Position numbers and translations under genes: made by a program
Source of the DNA: an uncultured bacterium
GTDB taxonomy: Bacteria; Bacteroidota; Bacteroidia; Bacteroidales; Bacteroidaceae
Direction of reading: 5' to 3'
DNA: 64,000 nucleotides
NCBI GenBank assembly: GCA_905216095.1
Contig: CAJMSQ010000009.1
Coordinates: 1-64,000, forward strand
Part shown: positions 45,803-55,435 of the stretch, in pieces
Layout: every line of letters starts with the position of its first letter
Position numbering within the stretch: the stretch's first letter is position 1
Notes under the pieces: generated by a model
What the model saw: the letters and a program-made list of their open reading frames with translations, nothing else
The model's database searches: none
Told to the model about the DNA's origin: nothing

Positions 45803-47194
45803 ATGAAAAAAAGATTGACACAATATATATATATGCTTGTGGGTGCGGTGATGCTCCACGCCTGTTCGTTGGACGTTCCCTACGAAAACCAGTTTTCCGA
45901 CCCGGATGCGATTACCACACCGCAGATGGCGCGCGAGTTGCTGGCCACGGCTTACAGCCAGCTCCCGCATCCGGAATTCCAGTTGTCGGTGTTGGGCGAC
46001 GACTTCGCACCTACTTCCTGGATAAAGCGGAATCCGGATTTGGATAACCTGTACAAATGGGAACCGCAACCTATCATAGACCTTTCCATGTCCCTGTGGC
46101 AGGATTATTACGCGGTGATAGTCACGCTGAACACGCTGCTTGAACGCCTTCCCTCGGTACAGGGCGCGCCGGGAGAGGTGGCTCAGATTGAAGCGGAAGC
46201 CAAGGCGCTGAAGGCATGGTGCTATTTCGACCTGCTGCGCCTGTTCGCGTCGGATTATAAAGACGGAAAGGACAAACCGGGCATACTTCTGAAGGACAAA
46301 GTCGAACTGGAATTCCTGTCCCGGACCGATGTGGAAGGCTGTGTGACGGCCATCCGGACTCTTCTGACCGAGGCGGTTTCGGCCATGCCCCCGGGTACGG
46401 CCGAGGTGTACTGGCTTTCGCGCCCGGCCTGCCTGTATCTGTTGGCCCAGGTGGAACTATATGCCGGGAACTACGGGGATGCGGTTTCGTATGCCGGACA
46501 GGTGAGGGACGACCTGCAGGTCATGGAAACGCTCACGCCATCTGCTTACGCCGACCTGTGGAGCGGTAATGCGAGTGCGGAACGTATTTTCGCTTTCTAC
46601 AGTCCCAACATCGCCTCTTCCTTCTACATCGACATCGTATATGACACCAATAGCGGCGACTATCTGGCTTTGAACGACGCATTGGCCGCGTCCTACGAAG
46701 CAGGAGACATCCGCGGGGAATATACCGTCTATCCGTTCCAGACAACCACGCGGAAGATGGATTATTTCGGGAAGTACAACCGGATGCGCAAGGAGAAACA
46801 GGAAATAGCGTACATCAACAAACTGCGGACAGCCGGTGTGTGCCTGCTGTTGGCCGAGGCCTATTGCCTGGATGGCGAACACGAGGCGCAGGCCGTGGCA
46901 CTCATGAACGAATACCTGCAAAAGCGGGGCGCAGCGCCGTTGGACGAAAGCCTGAGAGGCAATGCCTTGTTGCGGAAAGTATTGACCGAGAAATGGAAAG
47001 AGTTTGCCGGAGAAGGACAACGCTTCTTCGACCTGAAACATTACCGCCGCACGCTGCTGTCCACCTGGGCGGTAAACATAGGCAAGAATATTTCTGCCGA
47101 TGACTACAGATGGAATTTCCCTATTCCCAAGGAGGAATACCTGTATAACGATTATGTCGAACAAAATGACGGTTGGAACAAACAACTCAAGTAA
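45803..47194 (+). CDS. SusD/RagB-type surface substrate-binding lipoprotein
   Basis: Predicted 463-residue surface lipoprotein that caps the SusC transporter. The signal is short, MKKRLTQYIYMLVGAVMLHA with the lipid cysteine directly after (HAC-SLDV). The SusD fold shows in FSDPDAITTPQMARELLATA near the start, a TPR-rich middle (AEAKALKAWCYFDLLRLFAS, about residues 135-154) and the C-terminal VLTEKWKEFAGEGQRFFDLK, YRWNFPIPKEEYLYND. The start at 45803 is set by the lipobox and lies just after the susC stop. Length is slightly below the usual 520 residues. Confidence 0.92.
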   Translation: MKKRLTQYIYMLVGAVMLHACSLDVPYENQFSDPDAITTPQMARELLATAYSQLPHPEFQLSVLGDDFAPTSWIKRNPDLDNLYKWEPQPIIDLSMSLWQDYYAVIVTLNTLLERLPSVQGAPGEVAQIEAEAKALKAWCYFDLLRLFASDYKDGKDKPGILLKDKVELEFLSRTDVEGCVTAIRTLLTEAVSAMPPGTAEVYWLSRPACLYLLAQVELYAGNYGDAVSYAGQVRDDLQVMETLTPSAYADLWSGNASAERIFAFYSPNIASSFYIDIVYDTNSGDYLALNDALAASYEAGDIRGEYTVYPFQTTTRKMDYFGKYNRMRKEKQEIAYINKLRTAGVCLLLAEAYCLDGEHEAQAVALMNEYLQKRGAAPLDESLRGNALLRKVLTEKWKEFAGEGQRFFDLKHYRRTLLSTWAVNIGKNISADDYRWNFPIPKEEYLYNDYVEQNDGWNKQLK

Positions 47195-47212
47195 AACATA
47201 AAATCAAGAATC

Positions 47213-48466
47213 ATGAAAAAGTATTTTGCGTACGCATTGACGCTGCTGGCAGCCATCTTTGTCACAGCATGTAGCGAAGACGACGGCCCGGCAGGCTACA
47301 ACGGAAAAAACGGTGTGACCTTGGCTATACAGGGTGGCAACTCCACGCTCATAGAAGACGGGGACGATGTCATTAACGTATCAGTCACGCTGGACCGTTC
47401 CTATACAACGAATGTGCAATTGGACATTCTCGTGCAAGGAACAGAGACCAATCGTCTGGTTGTAACGCCGCAACCCGTAGTTATCGCGGCGGGAAGCACG
47501 AGTGCCACGTTCCAGGTGAAATCCGCCAAGCTTGGAAATCTGACGGGACAGCTTCAATACACGCTGACCTGTGGAAATTTGCAAAGCGACATGGAGATGG
47601 TAACTCCTGTCACCATCAATCTGCGTCCCCGCACGGGCCTGGACGACCTTACCGCAGAGCAACTGGCCCTTATCGAGAGTTGGAAGAACAATTACGGTAT
47701 AGATGTGACGCCGTGGATAGGGCAGGTGGCCCTTTCGGGCGAAGTCACGGAGCCGGGTGACGGTTCTCTGACAGCTTTCTCCGAGCAGAAGGTTACCGGC
47801 TTGGGCGGCAAGTCCGTCATTACGCTGGGTGAAGGATGCACGGAAGACAAAATCGTGCTGAAAATGGTGGACAACCCGATGGGACTTACCGCATTCCTTT
47901 ACGATTGGCTGCGTAAGGAAACCGTTGAAAACGATGAAGACTTCACAGTGGACGAATACGGAAGCGGAACTGTCGTTATGCCGCTGATAAATTGGAACAA
48001 GGACACACAGGAAACGTTCAACGTGACCCTGGACGGCATTGAAATCGACCTGACCCAAAGTACCGGAGACCAGACTTACGCTGTCAATTACGTAAAAGAG
48101 GGTACGGCTCCCGTTCTTGGCTTGGACGGCAATCCGATTGACGAAGAAGAATACTATTATGGCAAGGAAAGCTGGATTCCCTTCAAGTACGAGTACAGTG
48201 CCTGGACCCGCTTGCTGCAGAAAGTGGCCGAAGGCAATGAAGATGCCTTGGAATATTTCAATACCGACGGAACTTCCGACCCGGAGTACTATCTGCTCAA
48301 TTCCGGCGTAAACGAAGATGAATGGGAAGCCGAGGAAAATAACTTTTATGTGGTCCCCGCCGGAAGCATCGACTTCAAAAACGGCACCATGTCGTTTGCA
48401 TTCCCGGCCGACCACCGTTATGCCGGCGGCTATGCCCGTGTGAATGTCACGTATACGGCAAACTGA
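47213..48466 (+). CDS. Surface lipoprotein of the SusCD operon (DUF4929-like)
   Basis: Predicted 417-residue lipoprotein; signal MKKYFAYALTLLAAIFVTAC with lipobox VTAC, followed by the SEDDG-type acidic start that often leads to surface export in Bacteroidota. Residues about 30-145 form an immunoglobulin-like sandwich (EDGDDVINVSVTLDRSYTTN, PQPVVIAAGSTSATFQVKSA). The rest has no motif I recognise beyond a vague likeness to DUF4929. Its place after SusD is that of surface glycan- or peptide-binding partner proteins. It is 18 bases downstream of susD and 28 bases before the protease gene. Confidence 0.7.
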   Translation: MKKYFAYALTLLAAIFVTACSEDDGPAGYNGKNGVTLAIQGGNSTLIEDGDDVINVSVTLDRSYTTNVQLDILVQGTETNRLVVTPQPVVIAAGSTSATFQVKSAKLGNLTGQLQYTLTCGNLQSDMEMVTPVTINLRPRTGLDDLTAEQLALIESWKNNYGIDVTPWIGQVALSGEVTEPGDGSLTAFSEQKVTGLGGKSVITLGEGCTEDKIVLKMVDNPMGLTAFLYDWLRKETVENDEDFTVDEYGSGTVVMPLINWNKDTQETFNVTLDGIEIDLTQSTGDQTYAVNYVKEGTAPVLGLDGNPIDEEEYYYGKESWIPFKYEYSAWTRLLQKVAEGNEDALEYFNTDGTSDPEYYLLNSGVNEDEWEAEENNFYVVPAGSIDFKNGTMSFAFPADHRYAGGYARVNVTYTAN

Positions 48467-48494
48467 CAGACTTTTATATCGCATAAACAACTAA

Positions 48495-51341
48495 ATGAAA
48501 AGGCATCTGAACTACTGCATAGGCCATGCCGTCCTCTTTTGGGCGGCATGGCTCGTCTGTGTTCCTCTTGTTGCGCAAAGCCTGTCCGATAGCATCAAGT
48601 TGCCGGCGGACATCGTGGAAGGAAGACTGGCCAACGGCTTGCGATACCTGCTCAAGAAAAATGATACGCCGGCATCGCGTACCGAGTTCCGGCTCATCAT
48701 GCGCATAGGTTCCGTTCAGGAAACCGAACAACAGAAGGGCGGGGCACACTTCCTGGAACACATCGCCTTTGGCGGCACGAAGCATTTCCCGAACCGTGGA
48801 GCCGTGCAATATCTGGAGTCTTTGGGCATGAAGTACGGGCAGGACATCAACGCTTTCACAGGCTACGACCGCACCATTTACATGTTCGCCGTACCGGCGG
48901 ACCGGCAAAAGGAAAGCGGATACCGGAAACCGTTGCTTATCCTGCGGGACTGGCTTACGGACATGACCATTAATCCCGAGAGGGTGGAGACCGAGAAAGG
49001 CATCATCCTGGAGGAGTTGCGCGGATACAACATCGGCGACGACTTTTATGACCTGAAGATAGGACAAGGTATCTTCAAGGACCGTATGCCCTTGGGCAAT
49101 ATCGAAGACATACGGAACATGACGGCGGAGACACTGCGGGATTTTTATCGCACCTGGTATGTGCCCGAACTGGCCACTCTGATGGTCGTGGGAGACATAG
49201 ACCCGAAAGCCATGGAGCAGGACATCCGGAAAATGTTCGACTTCAAGACCAAGAAGCGGAAGGCGGATTTCCGCACCTATCCGCTCGTCTATTCCGTCGG
49301 CACGCAGATCAGCGAAGTCGTGGACTCGTTGCAGCTGCGCGACGAAGTGGAATTGATGATTCCGCATCCCTGCATTGTTACCCGGACGCTGGAGGACGTG
49401 AAGAAACAAGGCATGGGCCAGGCACTGGTCAGCGCCATTTCTTACCGGTTCGGCAAGCGGAAAATCCGTTGCGACGTCTCCAACAAATGGTATCTGAGCG
49501 ACAAGGAACATCTGGTGTTTACCGTGAGGGAAGGTGCGGACAACGATTTGCCGGACCGCATTGCCGCCCTCTCCAACGAGTTGAAGAACATCGTAGACAA
49601 CGGATTCCGGCCTCAGGAAGTGGAGCGCGCCGTCCAAACGGTCATCCGCCAGTTGGAAGGTTCGGACTATCAGGGAGTCTCTTCGGCCTTCTGGTGCGAT
49701 GAACTGACGGACTATGTCCTTTCGGGCGACTGCCATATAAATGATTCCTTGCAGGTGAGCCGGGTGGTGGAGGCCATGCGCCGGGTGGACAGCAAGGATT
49801 TGCAAGACCTGTTGAACGAATGGCTGGCCTACCGCAACAACGCCCTGCTCGTGGCCGGACGGGTGCATCCCTACCGCACCGACCGACTGACCGAGGACTA
49901 TATCCGGAAAGCCTGGAAAAACGGAGAACATTTGCCCTGCCAGCCGTTTGTGTACGAGGAGAAGACGGAAGAGCCCGTCCATGCGGAAACGCCTGCCTGC
50001 CTGGAAGTCGTGCGGCCGTTCGATGCGGCCAGCATCGCCTCCGTCCGTACTTATCCCGAACTGGGGATTCGTGACGTGCAGCTCACCAACGGCATCCGTC
50101 TTGTTCTGAAACCGACGCGCGATGAAGGCAACATCTTGCTCACATCGCTGGCACCGGGCGGTCTGGCCTCCATTCCCGCCGATCGCTTCTACCAGCTGGA
50201 GGGGACGGCCAGCTACATAGACCTGGGCGGAATAGCCAAAGCCGATTACGACCAGCTGCAGGATTACCTGTATCAGCACAATATGGCGCTCTCGCTCACC
50301 ATGGAGAGCTACTGGCACGGCATGATGGGATTCTTCGAACCGAAAGACGCCACCGCGTTCTTCAATCTGGTTTACGAGAAAACCACCGACCCCGAACTGC
50401 GCTACGACGATTTTGAAGACATACGGAAAGAGTTGCGTGCTTCCGTCGGCAAGGAAACCCTGCTGGACAAGATGCTCAGCCGGACGCCCGACCGTCTGGT
50501 GTCAGCCCGAATCAATGCCCTGATGGGAAACACCCTGGAGAACGGAGAACGGACTCCGGACGAAGAAGATATCGACGCGCTGAACCTGGACAGCATCGCG
50601 CACTTCTACAAAAGGTTGTACAACGAGCCGAACCACGCCACCTACATCCTTTGCGGCAACTTCGAGCCCGACACCCTGATGCGGCAGTTCGCAGCCGTGT
50701 TCTCGCAGATGCCCCGTGCGGAACAGCCCGAAGACTGGAGCGTACAGAACGTCAAATTGCCCGGGCAGACCGTTGTGGAACGCTTCCCCAACGAGAACGA
50801 GACGCAGACGGTTTTCGATTACCTGTATTTCGGACACTACGAGCCGGGGCTGCGCAATTCGCTTATTCTGAAACTGATGAGCGGCATCGTGCGGAACCGC
50901 CTTATATCGGACCTGCGCGAGCGCGAGGCGCTGGTATATTCGCCCTACATCTCCCTCTATTACGACGGACTGCCCCAGTCGAAGTATTATTTCGACATCA
51001 ACGCGTCGGTAGACAACAAGAACATGCCCAAGGTGCAGGCCGTGCTGCGTACTATCCTGCAGTCACTCCGCACCACACCGGTGCCCGCCGAGGAGCTGGA
51101 CCGGCTGAAACAGTCTTTCCTCATCAACAAGCGCGAAGCCCTCGACGAGAGCAATACGGCCGTGTGGCGTACCAATCTGACCGGATTGCTGAAAAACGGT
51201 GAGTCCCTGCAGGATTTTGCCCGCTATGAGGAATGTCTGGGCGGCATCACGCCGGATGACTTGTTGCAAGCCTTCTGCCGCTATTTCGACATAGACCGTT
51301 ACGTTTTGCTTTACATCAGTAACCAAGAACTGCAACCATGA
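48495..51341 (+). CDS. M16 family zinc metalloprotease (two-lobe, secreted)
   Basis: Predicted 948-residue exported peptidase of the insulinase family. Signal peptide MKRHLNYCIGHAVLFWAAWL to VAQ. The active lobe carries the inverted zinc motif HFLEH at residues 85-89 (His85, Glu88, His89) and the distal glutamate in VETEKGIILEELRGY (about 164-178). The second lobe (about 520-948) lacks these residues, as usual, and contributes the R/Y substrate contacts (FDYLYFGHYEPGLRNSLILK, then EREALVYSPYISLYYDG). Such enzymes degrade unfolded peptides inside a closed chamber in the periplasm. Co-operonic with SusCD and ChaN-like genes, with which it overlaps by four bases. Confidence 0.92.
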   Translation: MKRHLNYCIGHAVLFWAAWLVCVPLVAQSLSDSIKLPADIVEGRLANGLRYLLKKNDTPASRTEFRLIMRIGSVQETEQQKGGAHFLEHIAFGGTKHFPNRGAVQYLESLGMKYGQDINAFTGYDRTIYMFAVPADRQKESGYRKPLLILRDWLTDMTINPERVETEKGIILEELRGYNIGDDFYDLKIGQGIFKDRMPLGNIEDIRNMTAETLRDFYRTWYVPELATLMVVGDIDPKAMEQDIRKMFDFKTKKRKADFRTYPLVYSVGTQISEVVDSLQLRDEVELMIPHPCIVTRTLEDVKKQGMGQALVSAISYRFGKRKIRCDVSNKWYLSDKEHLVFTVREGADNDLPDRIAALSNELKNIVDNGFRPQEVERAVQTVIRQLEGSDYQGVSSAFWCDELTDYVLSGDCHINDSLQVSRVVEAMRRVDSKDLQDLLNEWLAYRNNALLVAGRVHPYRTDRLTEDYIRKAWKNGEHLPCQPFVYEEKTEEPVHAETPACLEVVRPFDAASIASVRTYPELGIRDVQLTNGIRLVLKPTRDEGNILLTSLAPGGLASIPADRFYQLEGTASYIDLGGIAKADYDQLQDYLYQHNMALSLTMESYWHGMMGFFEPKDATAFFNLVYEKTTDPELRYDDFEDIRKELRASVGKETLLDKMLSRTPDRLVSARINALMGNTLENGERTPDEEDIDALNLDSIAHFYKRLYNEPNHATYILCGNFEPDTLMRQFAAVFSQMPRAEQPEDWSVQNVKLPGQTVVERFPNENETQTVFDYLYFGHYEPGLRNSLILKLMSGIVRNRLISDLREREALVYSPYISLYYDGLPQSKYYFDINASVDNKNMPKVQAVLRTILQSLRTTPVPAEELDRLKQSFLINKREALDESNTAVWRTNLTGLLKNGESLQDFARYEECLGGITPDDLLQAFCRYFDIDRYVLLYISNQELQP

Positions 51342-52234
51342 AAGAATATCTGAAAAGCCGTTTAGTCACCTGCCTCTGCGTATCTCTGTTCTTCCTCTGC
51401 GGGGGAAGTCTGAAGGCCCAGTCGCCTAAGGCGTACGCCCTGTTCGACAATGAGGGCAAAGAAGTGTCATACCGGCAGATGATGGACAGGTTGGGCGGCT
51501 GCGACGTCGTCTTCTTCGGCGAGAACCACAATTGCCCCATTGCACACTGGATGGAGCTGAACGTGGCCCGCACGCTCTACGAGCGGCACGGTGACAAACT
51601 GGTCATCGGCGAGGAGATGATGGAAGCCGACAACCAGCTGATTCTGGACGAATACATGAGCCGGCTCATCTCGTATGACCGCTTCGAGGCCGAAGCGCGC
51701 TTGTGGGACAATTATTCCACGGACTATTATCCGGTGGTCTTCTTTGCCAAGGAACATAAAATCCCGTTTGTGGCCACCAACGTCCCGCGCCGTTATGCCA
51801 ATGCGGTGAAAAACGACGGGTTGGCCTGCCTGGACGCGCTCTCGGACGAGGCCAAGCGTTACCTTCCCCCGTTGCCCGTGCCTTTTGACTACGATGAGGA
51901 AAAAAGCAACGAGGCTTTCGGCATGATGCAGCTGATGGGCGGGAAAACGCATGGGGACTCGCGCAAATTAGCCGAGGCGCAAGCTATCAAGGATGCCACC
52001 ATGGCATGGTTCATCTCGAAGAACCTGAAACATAAGTTCCTGCACATCAACGGCAGCTACCATTCCGACAACCGTGGCGGCATCATCCCTTATCTGTTGC
52101 GCTATCGTCCCGGCACTACGGTGGGAGTTATCACGACCGTGCGTCAGGAAAGCGTGGACAAACTGGACGAGGAGAACCGCGGGCGGGCCGATTTCTACAT
52201 CTGCGTGCCCGAGGACATGACAACGACCTATTGA
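51338..52234 (+). CDS. ChaN/Tiki-like (DUF399) haem-binding-type exported protein
   Basis: Predicted 298-residue exported protein of the ChaN/EreA-like (Tiki superfamily) group. Signal MKEYLKSRLVTCLCVSLFFL, cut near KAQS. Motifs: VVFFGENHNCPIAHWMELNV (about residues 47-66) with the conserved GE-x-H, LVIGEEMMEADNQLILDEYM (about residues 88-107), RLWDNYSTDYYPVVFFAKEH, and a late FLHINGSYHSDNRGGIIPYL (about 229-248). ChaN of Campylobacter binds haem; related Tiki proteins are metalloproteases, so either role is possible. It overlaps the M16 gene by ATGA. A hairpin terminator follows at 52295. Confidence 0.83.
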   Translation: MKEYLKSRLVTCLCVSLFFLCGGSLKAQSPKAYALFDNEGKEVSYRQMMDRLGGCDVVFFGENHNCPIAHWMELNVARTLYERHGDKLVIGEEMMEADNQLILDEYMSRLISYDRFEAEARLWDNYSTDYYPVVFFAKEHKIPFVATNVPRRYANAVKNDGLACLDALSDEAKRYLPPLPVPFDYDEEKSNEAFGMMQLMGGKTHGDSRKLAEAQAIKDATMAWFISKNLKHKFLHINGSYHSDNRGGIIPYLLRYRPGTTVGVITTVRQESVDKLDEENRGRADFYICVPEDMTTTY

Positions 52235-52294
52235 TTGGTCCCGGAACATAAAGGGTGGTTGCGGCCACAGGCGGCTTGCTTTCCGCCACATCAT

Positions 52295-52329
52295 GAAGAG
52301 GGTGCTCACGACGGGCATCCTCTTTTTTC
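52295..52329 (+). terminator. Intrinsic terminator of the SusCD-M16-ChaN operon
   Basis: GAGGGTGC near 52297 pairs with GCATCCTC near 52315 (one G-T pair) around a short loop, followed by TTTTTTCTG. It also marks the end of the GC-rich core. Confidence 0.75.
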
Positions 52330-52568
52330 TGCTGCAAACATCCCGCTGCATATAAGTCGGGTACGGGGGCTGATGAGATCTTATGTTTTAGTCATCGGTT
52401 TTTCTTGTAAAACATATCGCTGGATGTTTTAGATATAATCCTATGTGGATTCAGGAATGGTTGGATATTGTAAATTTTTAGGGAGACACTTATTTAGATC
52501 AGTTTCCACGCTTGTTGTTGCAATAGATACTGAAAAGATATCTACAACATTCAGGATAAGTTCGAGTT

Positions 52569-52629
52569 TTTTGTAAGTTGTACATATCAATGATAAACTC
52601 AAAATCATTGATATGTACAACTTACAAAA
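52569..52629. repeat. Perfect 26-base inverted repeat in an AT-rich spacer
   Basis: The arm at 52569-52594 pairs perfectly with 52604-52629 around a nine-base loop (AAACTCAAA); the arm begins TTTTGTAAGTTGTACATATC. The spacer 52330-52687 has no gene. The stem could terminate transcription from both sides, but its length and perfection also suit an insertion footprint or a protein-binding site at the end of the acquired island. Confidence 0.7.
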
Positions 52630-52687
52630 TGTAATTCAGTCAATAGATGAGTTACAATTATATCTTGTCACGTCACAGTGTTATTTT

Positions 52688-54430
52688 TCAGTCACCGATG
52701 ACCCATGCCACATTGATTCCAATTTTATTATAAGTGGTCTTATAATTCCCAAGAGAAGAATAGCTCTTATGATTATTTATTCCCTTTGAGTATAATAATC
52801 CTATTTGTACAGGGCCAACACGAAAATCAATACCTCCCTCTAATGCCATGTTAAATCGTTTAGGGAATGCGGGTTCTCCATAAAAATCTGTAAAATCCTC
52901 ATATCCGTCTCCCTTGTATGCACCGTTAATGACATAACTGAAACCTAAACCACCATGTACGCTAAGAGCGCATTTCCGGCCAAAAGGCAAACGATATAAT
53001 GCATGAATCGGCACAACAAGATTATGTTCCTGGAAATCGGTATAATCATAGTTGTCGTTACTTGACAGATAGAATTCATAGAACAGACCTGTATATACAC
53101 CAAGTCCCCATGAGAAGCAAGGCTGTCCCAATATACCTATTTGCATGCCACTTAACCACTTGTCCTGCCCATCATCCCAGACTCCATTCTCCTTTAATTT
53201 CTCACCTTCGCCTTTTGTTATCATTTGCTTCTGCACATAACCAATGGCTACGCCAACAGGTGCTGCATCATAATCTCTCTGCCATGGCCATACAATGGAA
53301 TTTCGTGCTGCAATGGACAGCTGGTAGTCTGACTGAGAATTATTTGAAACATTTACCCGTATTTTTTTTGATTTTCCTGTGGAGTTTGACGCATAATACT
53401 TATATGAGCCTCCAATGGGTCTTGTAATCCTATACGTATTACCTTCTAACACAACATCTTCATCAATTCCTGCATCAAGCCGTTTGTTGTTTTCATATAC
53501 TGTTGCGCTAACAGCACCGTTGTAAACTGGGGTTATATTGTAAGTTCGGGTATTATCTATTGTGAACGGCTTGTTGTAATTGTTATCATCAACCGTAATG
53601 TTTTTCTCTACTCTATTGCCATTGATGTATGCAATTACTTTATACGATCCATATGCATACTCTTTGTTACGGTCATATTGTTCCTCTACCTCTCCATTGA
53701 GAATGGAAATCAGTCCTCCGTATGGATTTGTTCTGATATTAAGTTTTGTCTTCTTTCTTGCATCAAGGGTATATATTCTCTGACGGTCGTCAATTTTTAC
53801 GGAACCACGCGAACCACCGTCTCCGGCAAAAACATTTACAACATACTCACCATAAGCAAGGTCACGCAAAGTTATACGTCCGTCGTTGTCTGCATAAATT
53901 TTCTCAGTTTTGTTGTCAATGCAGGCGTATGCACCCTTAAGATGTGTGTCAATATAAACTGGAGCAGGGTCACGAAGAACTAGATGATAAACTTTGCTAG
54001 CCTGTAAGCCTCCTTTTTTATTCTTAATTGAATATACAGGAATATCGTAATTTTTAAACGTTACTTTAACTTTCTGATATGTATTCCCTTTTGGGAAAAT
54101 TGCCATACTATTGGTGTGTTGTGGAATCCATACATAGGAAGCATACAGCCCACTACCTGGAGATTGCTGTCGTTTAATGTTCTGTGCAGACACAGGATCT
54201 GTTGATTCAATTTCGCCAGGCATGAACACTTTCACAAGTGCCATATCCTTCAACTTTCCTTCAAAGTTCGATGGCGTTGTGACATCAAAATCGCTTGTGT
54301 CAGCCTCCTTAAATGAAACCACTTGCAATTCTCGTTCTGACGATTCTTGCTGAGCCTTACTCTCTTGTACGCCAAAGCATATCATGGCGACACATGACAA
54401 CATGGCTTTTGTAATAATGTTCTTTGTCAT
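52688..54430 (-). CDS. Outer-membrane beta-barrel protein with PEGA-like repeats
   Basis: Predicted 580-residue envelope protein. Signal MTKNIITKAMLSCVAMICFG, cut near KAQ. The middle (about residues 150-380) has repeated beta units with RKKTKLNIRTNPYGGLISIL, TYNITPVYNGAVSATVYENN and IRVNVSNNSQSDYQLSI, resembling PEGA-type and related surface repeats. The last 200 residues alternate polar and hydrophobic residues and end in aromatic-rich strands (QIGLLYSKGINN, KIGINVAWVIGD), as in porin-like barrels. It is the last gene of the nine-gene kinase/phosphatase operon and could be its outer-membrane output or anchor. I do not recognise a named family. Confidence 0.65.
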   Translation of the reverse strand: MTKNIITKAMLSCVAMICFGVQESKAQQESSERELQVVSFKEADTSDFDVTTPSNFEGKLKDMALVKVFMPGEIESTDPVSAQNIKRQQSPGSGLYASYVWIPQHTNSMAIFPKGNTYQKVKVTFKNYDIPVYSIKNKKGGLQASKVYHLVLRDPAPVYIDTHLKGAYACIDNKTEKIYADNDGRITLRDLAYGEYVVNVFAGDGGSRGSVKIDDRQRIYTLDARKKTKLNIRTNPYGGLISILNGEVEEQYDRNKEYAYGSYKVIAYINGNRVEKNITVDDNNYNKPFTIDNTRTYNITPVYNGAVSATVYENNKRLDAGIDEDVVLEGNTYRITRPIGGSYKYYASNSTGKSKKIRVNVSNNSQSDYQLSIAARNSIVWPWQRDYDAAPVGVAIGYVQKQMITKGEGEKLKENGVWDDGQDKWLSGMQIGILGQPCFSWGLGVYTGLFYEFYLSSNDNYDYTDFQEHNLVVPIHALYRLPFGRKCALSVHGGLGFSYVINGAYKGDGYEDFTDFYGEPAFPKRFNMALEGGIDFRVGPVQIGLLYSKGINNHKSYSSLGNYKTTYNKIGINVAWVIGD

Positions 54431-54467
54431 AATAATGGATTTTAACTTATAGAATTATTGATTAGAA

Positions 54468-55430
54468 TCATCTGAAATCATCAACCATGATGAAGTCTTC
54501 ATCCGGAGTGTCTTGGGGTTGCCAGGCCCGTACATGTACAACAGGAGGCTCTTCATTGAAATCCCATAACAGGAACAGATAACCTGTATCTTGGTATGTT
54601 TTGCCACTTCTGTTCACGCTTTTCCAATGTTGCACCAAATTGACACCATAGTAATTCTTCATGGCTCCAGAATTAGCTGGAGAGATCATGATGTCTTTAA
54701 ACTGAACGTCTATATATTTGTTGTTTCTGAACAAAGTTGCCAAATTGTTCAGATATCCTTCTTTATCCTGCACTGTGTATTGGGTTCTTTTCTTGATTTT
54801 GGCTCCGTAGTCGCCACTTTCATCTCGAGTGTATGTTACTTTACCTGTAATGATAAGTGCGTCATCGCTATAAATCTGACGTAAGGAGGTGATATCTTTC
54901 TCTATGTAATAATTACGGAAGTCTTCTACAAACTTAAGGATTTCATTACGTCGTCTTGCATCATATACTTGTGTCTCTCCTGTTGAAGGAGACATATGGT
55001 TGTTCAGCAGGGCAAAGGCGACACGAGAAATGTTCCCACTTTTATCAAACGAGATGGTCAATTCCCTTGTTTTCGGCTCTTTGCAATCTTCAGGTTGCCG
55101 GGTAACGGTTACCTGTATGCCGCGGGCCTGATAACCATTTACAAGACCGTAGCAAATGCTTTTTGCATTACTCTGGCAAACAAAACCAAAGTTTTCCCAC
55201 ATGTTTGTCAAGCGTGTGGCTGCTTCAGGGGTTGTGATATTGTCCAGCTGTAAACTCCGGCCTTGTTCTGTCGCATTGTTTATTTCTGTAAGCAGAGCAG
55301 AAGCTTTCCGTTCCATTCTCGCTTTCAAGGAGGCGTTATAGATTCCATCGGTAAATTGGAAAGACACCCCTTGTGCCACAGCCATGGCATTTGTCAATAT
55401 GGCTAATAAAATGAATGTGAATATTCTCAT
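54468..55430 (-). CDS. Exported protein with an NTF2-like region, kinase operon
   Basis: Predicted 320-residue secreted protein; signal MRIFTFILLAILTNAMAVAQ. Residues about 40-140 include LTNMWENFGFVCQSNAKSIC, with a helical start and a conserved-looking Cys pair. The block FVEDFRNYYIEKDITSLRQI with YSDDALIITG (about residues 172-205) resembles NTF2-like folds. No catalytic motif. It is 37 bases before the barrel gene and five bases after the previous gene on the same strand. Function unknown; its role must be outside the inner membrane. Confidence 0.6.
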   Translation of the reverse strand: MRIFTFILLAILTNAMAVAQGVSFQFTDGIYNASLKARMERKASALLTEINNATEQGRSLQLDNITTPEAATRLTNMWENFGFVCQSNAKSICYGLVNGYQARGIQVTVTRQPEDCKEPKTRELTISFDKSGNISRVAFALLNNHMSPSTGETQVYDARRRNEILKFVEDFRNYYIEKDITSLRQIYSDDALIITGKVTYTRDESGDYGAKIKKRTQYTVQDKEGYLNNLATLFRNNKYIDVQFKDIMISPANSGAMKNYYGVNLVQHWKSVNRSGKTYQDTGYLFLLWDFNEEPPVVHVRAWQPQDTPDEDFIMVDDFR

Positions 55431-55435
55431 ATTAC

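Noticed and set aside
48474..50318. 614-codon minus-strand frame opposite the M16 protease
   Set aside because: Antisense to a clearly conserved protease with HFLEH motif.
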